Shown here: piece after piece, positions 8,114-17,305 of the stretch
Position numbering within the stretch: position 1 is the first letter of the stretch
Layout of the letters: each line of letters opens with the position of its first letter
NCBI RefSeq assembly: GCF_032229285.1
Contig: NZ_CP135084.1
Span: 1,736,001 to 1,800,000, forward strand
Origin: Rheinheimera sp. MMS21-TC3
Lineage (GTDB): Bacteria > Pseudomonadota > Gammaproteobacteria > Enterobacterales > Alteromonadaceae
Direction of reading: 5' to 3'
DNA length: 64,000 nucleotides
Translations under genes and position numbers: made by a program
Notes under the pieces: generated by a model
Databases searched by the model: none
Told to the model about the DNA's origin: nothing
Seen by the model: only the letters and a program-made list of their open reading frames with translations

Positions 8114-9583
8114 TTAAGTGCCACAAAAGGTATTTTTAATTTTTTCATCTTTGCTAGGTGGTGCAGCCAAAAAGCTATCGGCCTCTTGCAAAGTGAAAGG
8201 TGAAGCTAACGCCTGTTTTAATTGATTAAATAAGCTTAAATCGCCCTCTGTAGTGGCTTGCTGTATTACCTTAGCAATAATATGGTTACGCGGAATTATT
8301 GCAGGGTTAGTCGCGTCCATTTTAGTTTTTACTTCACTAAGGCTAATATCTTGCTGGGCTAAGCGCTGTTGCCATGCAACTAACCAGCTTTGCCATTCAG
8401 TTGTGTGCGTGACTAAAGGTGTTAAGCCGTTAGTTGTGTCTGTGATATTTTGACTTAATAGCCTAAAGCTTTGGCTAAAATCTAAATTATCGTTTTGCAA
8501 TATCTTTAACAAATTACCTATTAAGGCTTCATCATTAGCCGTAACTTGCTGTAAGCCTATTTTTTTCGCCATTAAATCTAAAAAATAGCCTTCATTTAAC
8601 TTAGCAAAACCCTGTACTGCTTCGCTGGCTAAAGTAATGGCTTGCTGTTGGCTTTCATCAATTAGCGCTAATAAGGTTTCTGCGAAGCGGGCTAAATTCC
8701 AATTAGCCATTTTAGGTTGATTGCCCCAAGCATAGCGACCTTGGCTGTCGATATAACTAAACACTTGGGCAGGATTAAAGTTATCCATAAAAGCACAGGG
8801 ACCATAATCGATGGTTTCGCCACTTATGCTCATATTGTCGGTGTTCATTACGCCATGAATAAAGCCAATGCTCATCCATTTCGCAATGAGATAAGCTTGT
8901 TTATCAATAACTGCAGTCAAAAACGCTAAATAAGGATTAGTTTGCTGTAAACACTCGGGGTAATGACGTTGAATAACATAATCGGTAAAGGTTTTAAGCT
9001 CCTCTTTATCGCCTCTATTAGCTAAAAACTGAAAACTACCAACACGAAAGTGGCTTTTGGCCATGCGGGTTAGAATGGCGCCCGGCTCAGCAATTTCGCG
9101 TTGCACCCAATCGCCAGTAATTACTGCTGCTAAGGCGCGGGTTGTCGGTACATTAAGCGCATGCATGGCTTCGCTAACTAAGTATTCACGTAGCACAGGG
9201 CCAAGCGGCGAGCGGCCATCACCACGACGCGAGAAGGGCGTGGTGCCAGCCCCTTTTAGCTGTAGATCCATTCTCTGTTCGTTGTTGGTTATAACCTCGG
9301 CTAATAATATGGCGCGGCCATCACCTAATTGCGGTACAAAGTGGCCAAATTGGTGGCCGGCATAAGCATGGGCAATTGGCGTGACCCAATCGGGCACGGC
9401 ATTACCACTAAATAGGGCGAGTCCAGCATCGGTTTGCCAGTATGTTTTAGGTAGCTGTATTTGTGCTGCTAAATCGGTATTAAAGGCCAGCCATTGTGGT
9501 GCAGGAACTGCTGTTGGCATGCAAGCTTTACTGTATGGCGTAGCTAAAGCTGCTAGGCTATTATCAACCTTAAATTCATTCAT
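8114..9583 (-). CDS. selO: SelO/YdiU protein adenylyltransferase
   Basis: A 489-residue pseudokinase-fold enzyme that transfers AMP to Ser, Thr and Tyr residues of target proteins, in bacteria linked to redox stress. Family motifs are clear: YAGHQFGHFVPQLGDGRA, LKGAGTTPFSRRGDGR, RALAAVITGDWV and HGVMNTDNMS. The length matches the family. The C terminus is FCGT, with Cys at the position of the selenocysteine in eukaryotic SelO. It is divergent from the MOSC gene, with about 165 bases of promoter space shared. Confidence 0.95.
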   Translation of the reverse strand: MNEFKVDNSLAALATPYSKACMPTAVPAPQWLAFNTDLAAQIQLPKTYWQTDAGLALFSGNAVPDWVTPIAHAYAGHQFGHFVPQLGDGRAILLAEVITNNEQRMDLQLKGAGTTPFSRRGDGRSPLGPVLREYLVSEAMHALNVPTTRALAAVITGDWVQREIAEPGAILTRMAKSHFRVGSFQFLANRGDKEELKTFTDYVIQRHYPECLQQTNPYLAFLTAVIDKQAYLIAKWMSIGFIHGVMNTDNMSISGETIDYGPCAFMDNFNPAQVFSYIDSQGRYAWGNQPKMANWNLARFAETLLALIDESQQQAITLASEAVQGFAKLNEGYFLDLMAKKIGLQQVTANDEALIGNLLKILQNDNLDFSQSFRLLSQNITDTTNGLTPLVTHTTEWQSWLVAWQQRLAQQDISLSEVKTKMDATNPAIIPRNHIIAKVIQQATTEGDLSLFNQLKQALASPFTLQEADSFLAAPPSKDEKIKNTFCGT

Positions 9584-9748
9584 AAAAAAGAGCCTATTTT
9601 AATAGCGAGATAAATACCATGCTGTACAGTGTACAGAGCACTATACTAGATACAAAGTTACTGGATAAAAAACTACTAGGTTCAAAGCCTAGTTCAACTT
9701 TAGGTAACCTGATAGCCTACAGTTTATCGTTAATTGGATAGCATTTAC

Positions 9749-10438
9749 ATGACAACATTTTATCTTAATGGCGTGTATCGCGGTAAACCGGAAATTCGCT
9801 ATGGCATTCATACTGCCATAAATAAGCAAGCAGTAGAGCAAGCGGTATATTTAACTAAGCATGGCTTAACAGATGATGCTTCAGCCGATACTAAGCACCA
9901 CGGTGGATTAGAGCGCGCCTTACATCAATATCCTTTAGAGCATTATGCTTATTGGCTAAATAAGTATCCTAGCATAGCGTGGCAACCACCAGGCATGGGT
10001 GAAAACATTAGCTCTACCGGCATGACCGAAAATAATGTGTATATAGGTGATCGCTATCAATGGGGCGACGCTATTATTGAAGTTAGCCAGCCACGCTCAC
10101 CTTGTTATAAATTAAATAAACGCTGGGATAATGATAATATTTCGGTAGATATGCAGCAAAGTGGCCACTGCGGTTGGCTATATAGAATTATTCAGCCAGG
10201 GCAAGTCAGTATTAATGAGCCGCTTATTTTACAGCAACGCTTAGCACAAGCCCTTAGTGTGGCTGAAACCTGCCGCTTATTTTTTACCGATCCTTTAAAT
10301 AAACAGCATTTAGCAAGCTTACGCCAACAAACTAAGCTTTCCGCGAGTTGGTTAAGTAAAGTAGAGCAGCGTATTGCAACAAATAAAGTTGAGAATTGGC
10401 AGTTTCGTTTGCATGGGGTGGATAACACTTTGAGCTAA
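9749..10438 (+). CDS. MOSC-domain protein, YiiM-like
   Basis: A 229-residue MOSC protein resembling YiiM, which binds molybdenum cofactor and reduces N-hydroxylated bases and other N-hydroxy compounds. Motifs include KHHGGLERALHQYP, GMGENISSTGMTE and the candidate cofactor Cys in QPRSPCYKLN. A C-terminal helical domain follows, as in YiiM. The ATG at 9749 fits the family start better than the TTG at 9734. Detoxification of hydroxylaminopurine-like compounds is the known family role. Confidence 0.85.
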   Translation: MTTFYLNGVYRGKPEIRYGIHTAINKQAVEQAVYLTKHGLTDDASADTKHHGGLERALHQYPLEHYAYWLNKYPSIAWQPPGMGENISSTGMTENNVYIGDRYQWGDAIIEVSQPRSPCYKLNKRWDNDNISVDMQQSGHCGWLYRIIQPGQVSINEPLILQQRLAQALSVAETCRLFFTDPLNKQHLASLRQQTKLSASWLSKVEQRIATNKVENWQFRLHGVDNTLS

Positions 10439-10487
10439 AAGTAAGCCCAGAGTTTAAGCTTAAGGATTAAGCTTAGGGATAGAGTGC

Positions 10488-10516
10488 GGATCACTTGGCG
10501 GTTAACCAAGTGATCC
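10488..10516. terminator. hairpin between convergent genes
   Basis: GGATCACTTGG pairs perfectly with CCAAGTGATCC across a 7-base loop. It lies exactly between the MOSC gene and the opposite-strand monooxygenase gene. There is no long T tract, so strength is uncertain. Confidence 0.6.
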
Positions 10517-10523
10517 TTAGTAA

Positions 10524-11891
10524 CTAGTCTTTTACTTCAACAAAATCAAGCGCCATAAAGCTTTCTAACGAGTCGTCTTTAATCTCTAGCCAAGGCTCGG
10601 GCAACTCAGTTGCCGTTGTATTAGTAATGGTAGAAGTATAGGTTTTCTCACGAAAACGCATAATGTCTTCTTGTTTATCCAGTAACCATTGCTTAAACAA
10701 TTCACCTTGCTTTTCAACCGCAAAGTCAGGGTAATCAATAGCGTTTAACAAGTCGCGAATGTAAGCTCCCTGAAAATCTATCTCTTGATTACAATCTGCT
10801 ACTTTTTCATAGCGCTGCAACCAATGCTGGATATCACTTAAGCGTTGTTCCGCATTAGGTAATACTTTATCACCTAGCATTACATCGCGGGCATACCATG
10901 CCTGAGCATCAAACATATTAAAGGTATAGTATTGATCCTGCATGCCTAAATAAATCAGATTAGGGTTGGTTTGAAAAAATATACCTTTATACAAATTATC
11001 TGGATACAAACAGTTGTGGGTTTGTAAGCGCAAAGCATCCGGTAAAAATGGAAAATGAAATAAATAGCCAGTACACATAATAATGGCATCAAAAGCTTTA
11101 CTACTGCCATCACTAAAAAAACCAACATTATCTTCAAAATGGGTTAATAATGGTCGTTCTTCTATATTGTCGGGCCAAGCAAAACCTAGAGGGTTGCTAC
11201 GATAACTTATAGTGATAGATTTAGTACCGTATTTATAGCACTGCGATGCAATGTCTTCACCCGAATAACTAGAGCCAATAATTAATATATCTTTATCTGC
11301 AAACTCTAAGGCATCTCTAAAATCATGAGCATGCAAAACACGACCCGGAAAGGCTTCTATACCCTCAAAATACGGCATGTTAGGCGTTGAAAAATGACCA
11401 GTAGCAACCACAACATAATCAAATTGTTCTGTTTCTTGTTGTTCTGTTTTGTGGTTCATTACTGTAACGCTAAACATTTCTGTTGCTTCGTCATAATCTA
11501 CCCAACGTACAGGGCACTCAAAACGAATGTATTTTTTAATCGCTTCTTTATCTAAGCGACCCATAATGTAATCTTTTAAAACCGCACGTGGTGGGTAAGA
11601 GGGAATAGCGCTGCCAAAGTGCTCATCAAAACTATAATCAGCAAACTCTAAACATTCTTTAGGCCCGTTAGACCAAAGATAACGATACATGCTGCCGTGA
11701 ACGGGTTCGCCGTTTTTATCTAAACCGGTACGCCAAGTGTAATTCCACATGCCGCCTATATCGGTTTGCTTTTCATAACAAATAATTTCTGGTAGGTTAG
11801 TCTTTCCTGCTTTTTTAGCTGCTTCAAAGGCTCTTAGTTGTGCCAAACCACTTGGGCCTGCACCTAATATAGCAATACGTTTTTTAGACAA
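10524..11891 (-). CDS. tmm: flavin monooxygenase, trimethylamine monooxygenase-like
   Basis: A 455-residue flavin-containing monooxygenase. The FAD site is GAGPSGLAQLRAF near residue 10, the FMO signature is FPGRVLHAHDFRD (~185-197), and the NADPH site is IIGSSYSGEDIA (~205). The stretch YTWRTGLDKNGEPVHGSMYR and the motif YLWSNGPKE closely match bacterial trimethylamine monooxygenase, which oxidises TMA to TMAO using NADPH and O2. The close match is recalled, not searched; a related amine or indole substrate is possible. No other methylamine genes are nearby, so it may serve osmolyte formation or detoxification. Confidence 0.75.
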   Translation of the reverse strand: MSKKRIAILGAGPSGLAQLRAFEAAKKAGKTNLPEIICYEKQTDIGGMWNYTWRTGLDKNGEPVHGSMYRYLWSNGPKECLEFADYSFDEHFGSAIPSYPPRAVLKDYIMGRLDKEAIKKYIRFECPVRWVDYDEATEMFSVTVMNHKTEQQETEQFDYVVVATGHFSTPNMPYFEGIEAFPGRVLHAHDFRDALEFADKDILIIGSSYSGEDIASQCYKYGTKSITISYRSNPLGFAWPDNIEERPLLTHFEDNVGFFSDGSSKAFDAIIMCTGYLFHFPFLPDALRLQTHNCLYPDNLYKGIFFQTNPNLIYLGMQDQYYTFNMFDAQAWYARDVMLGDKVLPNAEQRLSDIQHWLQRYEKVADCNQEIDFQGAYIRDLLNAIDYPDFAVEKQGELFKQWLLDKQEDIMRFREKTYTSTITNTTATELPEPWLEIKDDSLESFMALDFVEVKD

Positions 11892-12103
11892 AATTTTCTC
11901 CTGTGTTGCAAAAAACTTGCCGATTTTACACTATTTGGGTGAAAATAACAAAAATGGCTAATTTCGCAGTGTTTTATAGAAGGTTTTTGAGAGGTATGCA
12001 GTAGAATTTAAATGAATTTGCCTCAACGGTAGAATAAATAACTAGAGCTCAAAGCGAGGAGAGTAGCGAATGGCGCCTAGATAGCTGATTGTTAAATTGA
12101 CTG

Positions 12104-12844
12104 TTAGCTCTTAGCCTCTAACCATTGGCCAACTAGCTTAGGCACTAACATGGCAGCATCGCCTTGTTGAACGTTAAAGCCTTGGCTTAGTTTGTTCGCT
12201 TTGGCTGCTTGGCCGGGTTGTTTATCAATAAGGTGTTTTTCGGCCGAGGCTTTGGCGCTTAGCAGCAGGCTGGCAGCGGGCTCTACTTGCAGCGAGCTGC
12301 CTACTACCAACACTTTACTGGCTGCACTTATATGCTCACTGGCCAGCATTAAGTTGGGCACGGCTTCACCAAACCACACAATATTAGGCCGCCATTTTTC
12401 TGGCTGCCAGATGCTGCCATCTGGAGCATGGCTACCTTGGCTAAACTCAGTGTCGCCGACATCAAATATTGCGTCTGGTTTAGCCAGCATACGCATTTCA
12501 TTTAGCTTACCGTGTAAATGTATAACATCAGTAGAACCTGCACGTTCGTGTAAGTTATCGACATTTTGCGTAATAACCACCACTTTATAGTGTTGCTCTA
12601 ATGCTGCTATGGCTAAATGGGCGGCATTAGGTTGAGCTTTTGCCGCGGCTAATCGCCGGCTTTGATAAAACTGATGCACTAAACTTGGGTTAGCAGCAAA
12701 GCCTTCTGGTGTAGCTAGCTGGTACACATCATATTTTTGCCACAGGCCATCGTTATCCCTAAAAGTAGGTAAGCCGCTGGCGGCACTAATGCCGGCACCG
12801 CTAAAAACGACAATTTTTTCAAGCTTAGTTGTTGTGTTAAGCAC
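12104..12844 (-). CDS. Sir2-family NAD-dependent deacylase without zinc cysteines
   Basis: A 246-residue sirtuin. The NAD-binding motifs are present: SGAGISAASGLPTFRDNDGLW, TQNVDNLHERAG with the catalytic His in HLHGKL, and VVGSSLQVEPAASL. FYQSRRLAAAKAQPN carries the Tyr/Arg pair typical of CobB/SIRT5-like desuccinylases. The small domain after HLHGKL, where CobB-type enzymes carry two Cys-x-x-Cys pairs, has no cysteines at all (NEMRMLAKPDAIFDVGD). The fold may be held without metal. Divergent from the M17 peptidase gene. Confidence 0.85.
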   Translation of the reverse strand: MLNTTTKLEKIVVFSGAGISAASGLPTFRDNDGLWQKYDVYQLATPEGFAANPSLVHQFYQSRRLAAAKAQPNAAHLAIAALEQHYKVVVITQNVDNLHERAGSTDVIHLHGKLNEMRMLAKPDAIFDVGDTEFSQGSHAPDGSIWQPEKWRPNIVWFGEAVPNLMLASEHISAASKVLVVGSSLQVEPAASLLLSAKASAEKHLIDKQPGQAAKANKLSQGFNVQQGDAAMLVPKLVGQWLEAKS

Positions 12845-13127
12845 TAAAAGCTCCGTTGAATAAAGGGCTTAGTTTAAGCTTTAAAAATAAAGCTATTACT
12901 CTGTCTAGTAGGCTATGAAGCCTATGCTCGCCAGCTATTAAATGCAAATTATGGTTATTATAGATAGAAAGTAATGGCAAAATGTTTTGTTTTATCTACG
13001 AATTTCTGAGCTTTATCGATTAACAATACCCAGTGTGATTAAGGTATGCTATTTAAAGGTTAAGGCTAGGTTATGCCTGTGGCTAATCTTGAAGTATGCA
13101 GTTAACGATATGAACTTAAGGAATAAA

Positions 13128-14678
13128 ATGAAAAAGTCTCTGCTTTGGTGCGCGGTCGCGCTATTTAGTTTTAGTACAGTTGCGGTAACACCGCAGCCAT
13201 TTTTAAATACCCAAGTACAGTTTAATCAAAATCAGCAGCAGGCTGATATTTTAGTCATATTGGTGCCTGAAAATATTACTGATCTGAATGTTGCAAAGTG
13301 GGGAAAAGCTACCCGCAGTCAAATAAACCGAGCTATAGAGGTGGCAGAGTTTACTGGCAAAAGTGGCACTAAGCTGGAAGTAGTAGCGCCAATTGGTTTA
13401 GATTTTGGCCGGGTATTATTGCTAGGGGTTGGTGATCCTGCAGAGTTAAGCCGAGCAAAAGCCGAAGAGTTAGGTGCAACTATGAGTGCGCATGTTAACG
13501 CTACTAAAGCTAAAAAAGTACAGGTTAATAGCCAGCTTATCAGCGACACAGCGCTTAACACTACTATAAGTGCTGCCTTAGCCCATGGTATGGAGCTGCG
13601 TAATTACCGTTTTGATAGGTTTAAATCTAAACCTAAGCCGCGTCCAGAGCAGCAATATAGTTTGCAAGTGGCCGATGTTAAAGCAACAGAGGCACGTTAT
13701 CAGCAACTGCATGCGTTAGCCCAAGGCGTATTTACCGCACGTGAGCTAGCCAACTTGCCTGGTAGTTCAGGCTACCCAGAAGTCTTTGCTAATTATGCCC
13801 GTGAGGTGTTAGAGCCATTGGGTGTAAAGGTAACAATTTTAATGCCAGAGCAAGTAAAAGCCTTAGGTATGGGCTCGCTATATGGTGTAAGTCAGGGTAG
13901 CGCTAATAAATCGTATTTACTTATTGCTCATTGGCAAGGTGCTGCAGGTGAGCCCATTGCTTTAGTGGGGAAGGGCAATAGCTATGATACCGGTGGTTAT
14001 AACTTAAAAACATCATCGTCTTCTATAATACGCATGCATACCGACAAAGCAGGTGCTGCCGCTGTAGTAGGTGCAGTGCAAGCTTTAGCTGGCCAAAAAG
14101 CCGCGGTGAATGTGGTAGCAGTAGCGCCACTTTCAATTAACCTGATCTCGCGCGATGCGCTGCTGCCTGGTGATGTGGTAACAGCAGGTGATGGCAGTAC
14201 TATTGAAGTGGGTAACACAGATGCAGAAGGTCGGTTAATTTTAGCCGATGGTATTTGGTATGCTAGAGAGCATTTAAACGCCAGAGTAATAGTTGATATT
14301 GCTACTTTGACAGGCTCTAAAGTTGGTGCTTTAGGAACAGCTTATTCAGCCGTATTTACTCAAGATAGTAATATTGAGCAAACCCTACGCCAAGCAGGCG
14401 AGCAAGTGCAAGAGCGGATATGGCCATTACCATTAACCGGTTATGGCGATGTAACTAAAAGCCGCATTGCCGACAGAATAAACACCGGATCGCCAGGTGC
14501 GCAAGCCGGAGCGCTCTTTTTGCAACATTTCGCAGCCGATACACCTTGGGCGCACATAGATATGGCCGGTGATTCTTTTAGCGCTACCGCTAAAGGTATT
14601 CATCCAGAAGGAAGTAATGGCTATGGCGTACGCTTATTAACTGAGTGGGTTCAGTTGTACCAACAACAAGCTAAGTAA
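13128..14678 (+). CDS. secreted M17 leucyl aminopeptidase
   Basis: A 516-residue M17 metallo-aminopeptidase, which removes N-terminal residues using two metal ions. The catalytic region has GKGNSYDTGGYNLK, MHTDKAGAAAVVGA and the hallmark NTDAEGRLILADG. The ATG at 13128, with AAGGAAT seven bases upstream, begins a signal peptide (KKSLLWCAVALFSFSTVAV), so the enzyme is exported. This differs from cytosolic PepA. Longer frames from 12987 or 13110 lack this fit. A hairpin follows the stop codon. Likely role: digestion of external or periplasmic peptides. Confidence 0.85.
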   Translation: MKKSLLWCAVALFSFSTVAVTPQPFLNTQVQFNQNQQQADILVILVPENITDLNVAKWGKATRSQINRAIEVAEFTGKSGTKLEVVAPIGLDFGRVLLLGVGDPAELSRAKAEELGATMSAHVNATKAKKVQVNSQLISDTALNTTISAALAHGMELRNYRFDRFKSKPKPRPEQQYSLQVADVKATEARYQQLHALAQGVFTARELANLPGSSGYPEVFANYAREVLEPLGVKVTILMPEQVKALGMGSLYGVSQGSANKSYLLIAHWQGAAGEPIALVGKGNSYDTGGYNLKTSSSSIIRMHTDKAGAAAVVGAVQALAGQKAAVNVVAVAPLSINLISRDALLPGDVVTAGDGSTIEVGNTDAEGRLILADGIWYAREHLNARVIVDIATLTGSKVGALGTAYSAVFTQDSNIEQTLRQAGEQVQERIWPLPLTGYGDVTKSRIADRINTGSPGAQAGALFLQHFAADTPWAHIDMAGDSFSATAKGIHPEGSNGYGVRLLTEWVQLYQQQAK

Positions 14679-14700
14679 AAGTTTTAATAGCTTAATAGCC

Positions 14701-14733
14701 CCTGCCAAGCTTTAAATTTATAGGCTTGGCAGG
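14701..14733 (+). terminator. hairpin after the aminopeptidase gene
   Basis: CCTGCCAAGC and GCTTGGCAGG form a strong 10-base stem with a 13-base loop, 22 bases after the stop codon. The following sequence is AT-rich without a clean T run. Confidence 0.6.
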
Positions 14734-14737
14734 TATG

Positions 14738-14818
14738 CATTTAAATTAACTCATAACATAATGCGTTTAGTTGCATATACCTCTAGCTCTATCGGAACAT
14801 AGACTACGGAAAATCAAG
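14738..14818 (+). pseudogene. 5' relic of a fic gene
   Basis: About 80 bases align with the start of the intact fic gene at 41973-42053: the shared CATTTAAATTAACTCATAAC, then ATGCGTTTAGTTGC and GCTCTATCGGA, interrupted by substitutions. By eye identity is above 80 percent. Only the codons near the N terminus remain; the catalytic Fic motif is absent. The intact copy lies 27 kb away inside the tRNA-bounded island. Confidence 0.75.
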
Positions 14819-14868
14819 ATAGTAAAATAGATCTCGCCTTACAATCACCTCGATAAAACATATCGCCT

Positions 14869-15339
14869 ATGAAAATTCTGTATATTTGCACCCACAATCG
14901 TTGCAGAAGCATTTTATCTGAAGCTATCACTAACAGTATTGCCGGTGATGTTATTGAAGCAAAAAGTGCAGGCAGTGAGCCTAGTGGTGTGGTTCATCCT
15001 TTGTCGTTAAAATATTTAGAGCAAACCGGATATTCTAACCAGAATTTACAAAGTCAGTCTTGGGATGACTTTCAAGACTTTAAACCTGACCTAGTGGTAA
15101 CAGTGTGTGATTCTGCTGCTGGTGAAGCTTGCCCTCTATATTTTAGCAATAGCCTAAAAGTGCATTGGGGGTTAACCGACCCGTCAAAAGTTATGGGTAC
15201 CGAGCTAGAAATAGAGCAAGCATTTTTGGCTTGTATCACTGAAATAGCAGACCGAGTGAATAAGCTAAAACAGTTAGCAGCAAAGAAACTAGATATAACC
15301 GCACTGAAAAGTGAGCTTGCTGCTATGGGAGCGCGTTAG
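14869..15339 (+). CDS. arsC: arsenate reductase, low-MW phosphatase family
   Basis: A 156-residue thioredoxin-linked arsenate reductase. The anion loop CTHNRCRS (C-x5-R) is at the N terminus. The two further redox cysteines are in TVCDSAAGEACP, and HWGLTDPSKVMG is the conserved Asp loop. It reduces arsenate to arsenite for export. The partner exporter gene is gone: only its last 25 codons survive immediately downstream. The final residues of ArsC may themselves be altered by that junction. Confidence 0.85.
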   Translation: MKILYICTHNRCRSILSEAITNSIAGDVIEAKSAGSEPSGVVHPLSLKYLEQTGYSNQNLQSQSWDDFQDFKPDLVVTVCDSAAGEACPLYFSNSLKVHWGLTDPSKVMGTELEIEQAFLACITEIADRVNKLKQLAAKKLDITALKSELAAMGAR

Positions 15340-15410
15340 CAACGGCAGTTGGTGTACTTGTTGCGGTGGCTGTTATGTTTGCTAACCGGGCCAAGTATTG
15401 GTTTACCTAA
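15333..15410 (+). pseudogene. C-terminal relic of an ACR3-type arsenite exporter
   Basis: In the frame offset from arsC the sequence reads ALATAVGVLVAVAVM, then FANRAKYWFT and a TAA. This matches the end of ACR3 transporters (ATxVGVLVEVPVML, then NRTxxWF). The overlap with the arsC stop shows that most of the exporter gene was deleted and its tail joined to arsC. Confidence 0.75.
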
Positions 15411-15524
15411 GTAGCATTATTTATTGGCGATTTTAGTGAGTGTTTATTTAAGTCTTTAAAGACTAACTAAGTTTATTAGCGTGATTTTGTTATTATAGCG
15501 GCAATTTTTATAAAAGGTTTATGT

Positions 15525-16139
15525 ATGAATTTTCAAGAACAAGAAAAAATTAAAGCTGAATTTGAAAAATTAAATAAGCTCAGTACGATAAAATTACTGC
15601 TTAAAGATAAAAATAGCATTAAAGAATTTAACCAAGAAGCTTATACACCCTTGTTTGCTTTACGTGAATATTTAAAAAATAAGGGCATGTTTGGCGCCTA
15701 TGAATTTGTTAATGTTCGCTCTTTAGATGAACTTAAAGACGATGGTAGCTACCTTTATGCCGAACTTGATTCTTGGCTGCCACTAGCCGTTAACTTAACT
15801 AATTTAGCCGAAAAAATACCTTATATAGGCGAGTCGACAACACAACTGCAAGATGTGCCTAGCTACAAATTAATTGAAGATGAAAACTTAAGGCCAGAAT
15901 GCTACTTGGTTAATCAAGAACAAAAACAAGCAATGATTCAAGAGTTTGAAGAGCATTTTAAATGGTATATAGATGAAGGTATCTTTGATGCTAGAGCCGA
16001 GTCATTAGATATTAATATTAAGTTATTAAAAAGCGCCCCCGATTCTAACTTTATGTTCAAACCAGACTGCGCCTATATAGATGACATATTAACTGCAACC
16101 AGCAATGCCGAAGTTAAATGCTGCTTAATAGTGCAGTGA
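15525..16139 (+). CDS. hypothetical protein, 204 residues
   Basis: Starts at ATG 15525 after AAAAGG. The product is soluble and acidic, with a charged helical N terminus (EQEKIKAEFEKLNKL) and a C terminus rich in Asp and Cys (KCCLIVQ). There is no signal peptide or membrane segment. A clear terminator follows, so it is a single-gene unit. No family was recognised. Confidence 0.6.
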   Translation: MNFQEQEKIKAEFEKLNKLSTIKLLLKDKNSIKEFNQEAYTPLFALREYLKNKGMFGAYEFVNVRSLDELKDDGSYLYAELDSWLPLAVNLTNLAEKIPYIGESTTQLQDVPSYKLIEDENLRPECYLVNQEQKQAMIQEFEEHFKWYIDEGIFDARAESLDINIKLLKSAPDSNFMFKPDCAYIDDILTATSNAEVKCCLIVQ

Positions 16140-16156
16140 ATGAATTGAATATAAAA

Positions 16157-16193
16157 AGCAACTCAACTGGATAAAAAACAGTTGGTTGCTTTG
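16157..16193 (+). terminator. hairpin terminator
   Basis: AAAGCAAC pairs with GTTGCTTT and AACTG with CAGTT around an A-rich loop, followed by TTGTT. It lies 18 bases after the stop of the 15525 gene. Confidence 0.7.
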
Positions 16194-16265
16194 TTCACCC
16201 CGTTTAACTAATTTAGCCAACTCACCCTTAGTGTTTAAGTGAGGATCAGGGTTTTAGGAGCATAT

Positions 16266-17066
16266 TTGAAATTAATAGCATTAATTATTATTGCATTATC
16301 GTTCTCAGTAGCGGCGCAGCCTAGCATGGTTAGTGTTAATGAATTTCAACTTGAATACGAAGTTGCTGGGCAGGGTAAGCATACTGTTTTATTAGAGGCT
16401 GGTGGTGGGGCTGGCATGTCTGATTGGGACTCGGTTTTCAACCGAATAGCCGAGCATGCAACGGTTATTCGCTACTCGCGAGTAGGTAATGGTAATTCCA
16501 CAGCGATTAAGCGACATTTTACATCGAATGATTATGCCAACTATGCAAGCGAACTTTTAGTTAAATTGAAAGTAACACAACCTGTTATTTTAGTTGCGCA
16601 CTCATATGGCGGTAGCATTGCACGAGATTTTGCAGCTGCTTATCCAAAACAGGTTAAGGCACTTTTAATGGTAGATCCGTCCTCAGAGCATGATGTTGAT
16701 ATATTGCGGGCCATTAATTTAGAAATAGCGAACCAAGAAATTGCTCAAATTAAGCTAGATGATATGACTAATGGCATGTCAAACAACTATCTTGATTTTT
16801 GGAGTAAAAGACCGCTTCCTGATTATCCACAGATCAAAGATATACCCGTAACGGTTATTGTCTCTGTAAGGAAAACAAAGCAGCCTGCCAACTTATTTTT
16901 TACCAATGAAGGCCGAAAAATGTGGGGAGAACTGTGGCAAACTTGGGCTAGTGAATTTCCACAGGGAAAAACTGTTTTGACAGAACAAAGCGGCCACTTT
17001 GTTCAGGTGGATGAGCCAGAGCTTGTTATTAATGAGCTTTTATCCTTGATGCAAAAACTAAACTAA
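16266..17066 (+). CDS. exported alpha/beta hydrolase
   Basis: A 266-residue alpha/beta hydrolase. The nucleophile elbow is AHSYGGS, the acid is probably the Asp in MVDPSSE or a later Asp, and the His is in SGHFVQVDEP. The oxyanion region reads LEAGGGAG. TTG 16266, preceded by TTTTAGGAG, starts a signal peptide ending SVAAQP; the frame upstream from 16239 has no ribosome site. It is likely secreted to the periplasm. The substrate is unknown: esterase, lipase or peptidase are all possible. Confidence 0.75.
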   Translation: MKLIALIIIALSFSVAAQPSMVSVNEFQLEYEVAGQGKHTVLLEAGGGAGMSDWDSVFNRIAEHATVIRYSRVGNGNSTAIKRHFTSNDYANYASELLVKLKVTQPVILVAHSYGGSIARDFAAAYPKQVKALLMVDPSSEHDVDILRAINLEIANQEIAQIKLDDMTNGMSNNYLDFWSKRPLPDYPQIKDIPVTVIVSVRKTKQPANLFFTNEGRKMWGELWQTWASEFPQGKTVLTEQSGHFVQVDEPELVINELLSLMQKLN

Positions 17067-17305
17067 CACCTCTAACTTAAATTACATTGTAACTGTTATA
17101 AGGGTCTAGCAAAGCCTGGAAAGTTCATAATCCATATTTTATAGCTGTTTATTTGGTTATTCGTTAAGGTTTTAGTTACGCGTTACCGTCATTCAAGCTG
17201 TATAGGTATTATTAAATGTTTAATTTACTTAATTATTTTTTTAGTTTTAACGAAAGGCATCAGTTATAGTCAGAATGTTAGTGATCTTAAAGAAAAGGTG
17301 AAAAC

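Noticed and set aside
8114-8140. Selenocysteine in SelO
   Set aside because: The C-terminal codon at that position is an ordinary Cys codon (FCGT) and no SECIS-like need exists.
9057-9365. Plus-strand ORF opposite selO
   Set aside because: It lies fully inside selO and has no recognisable product; selO is strongly supported.
12987-13127. N-terminal extension of the M17 peptidase
   Set aside because: The signal peptide and ribosome site support the ATG at 13128.
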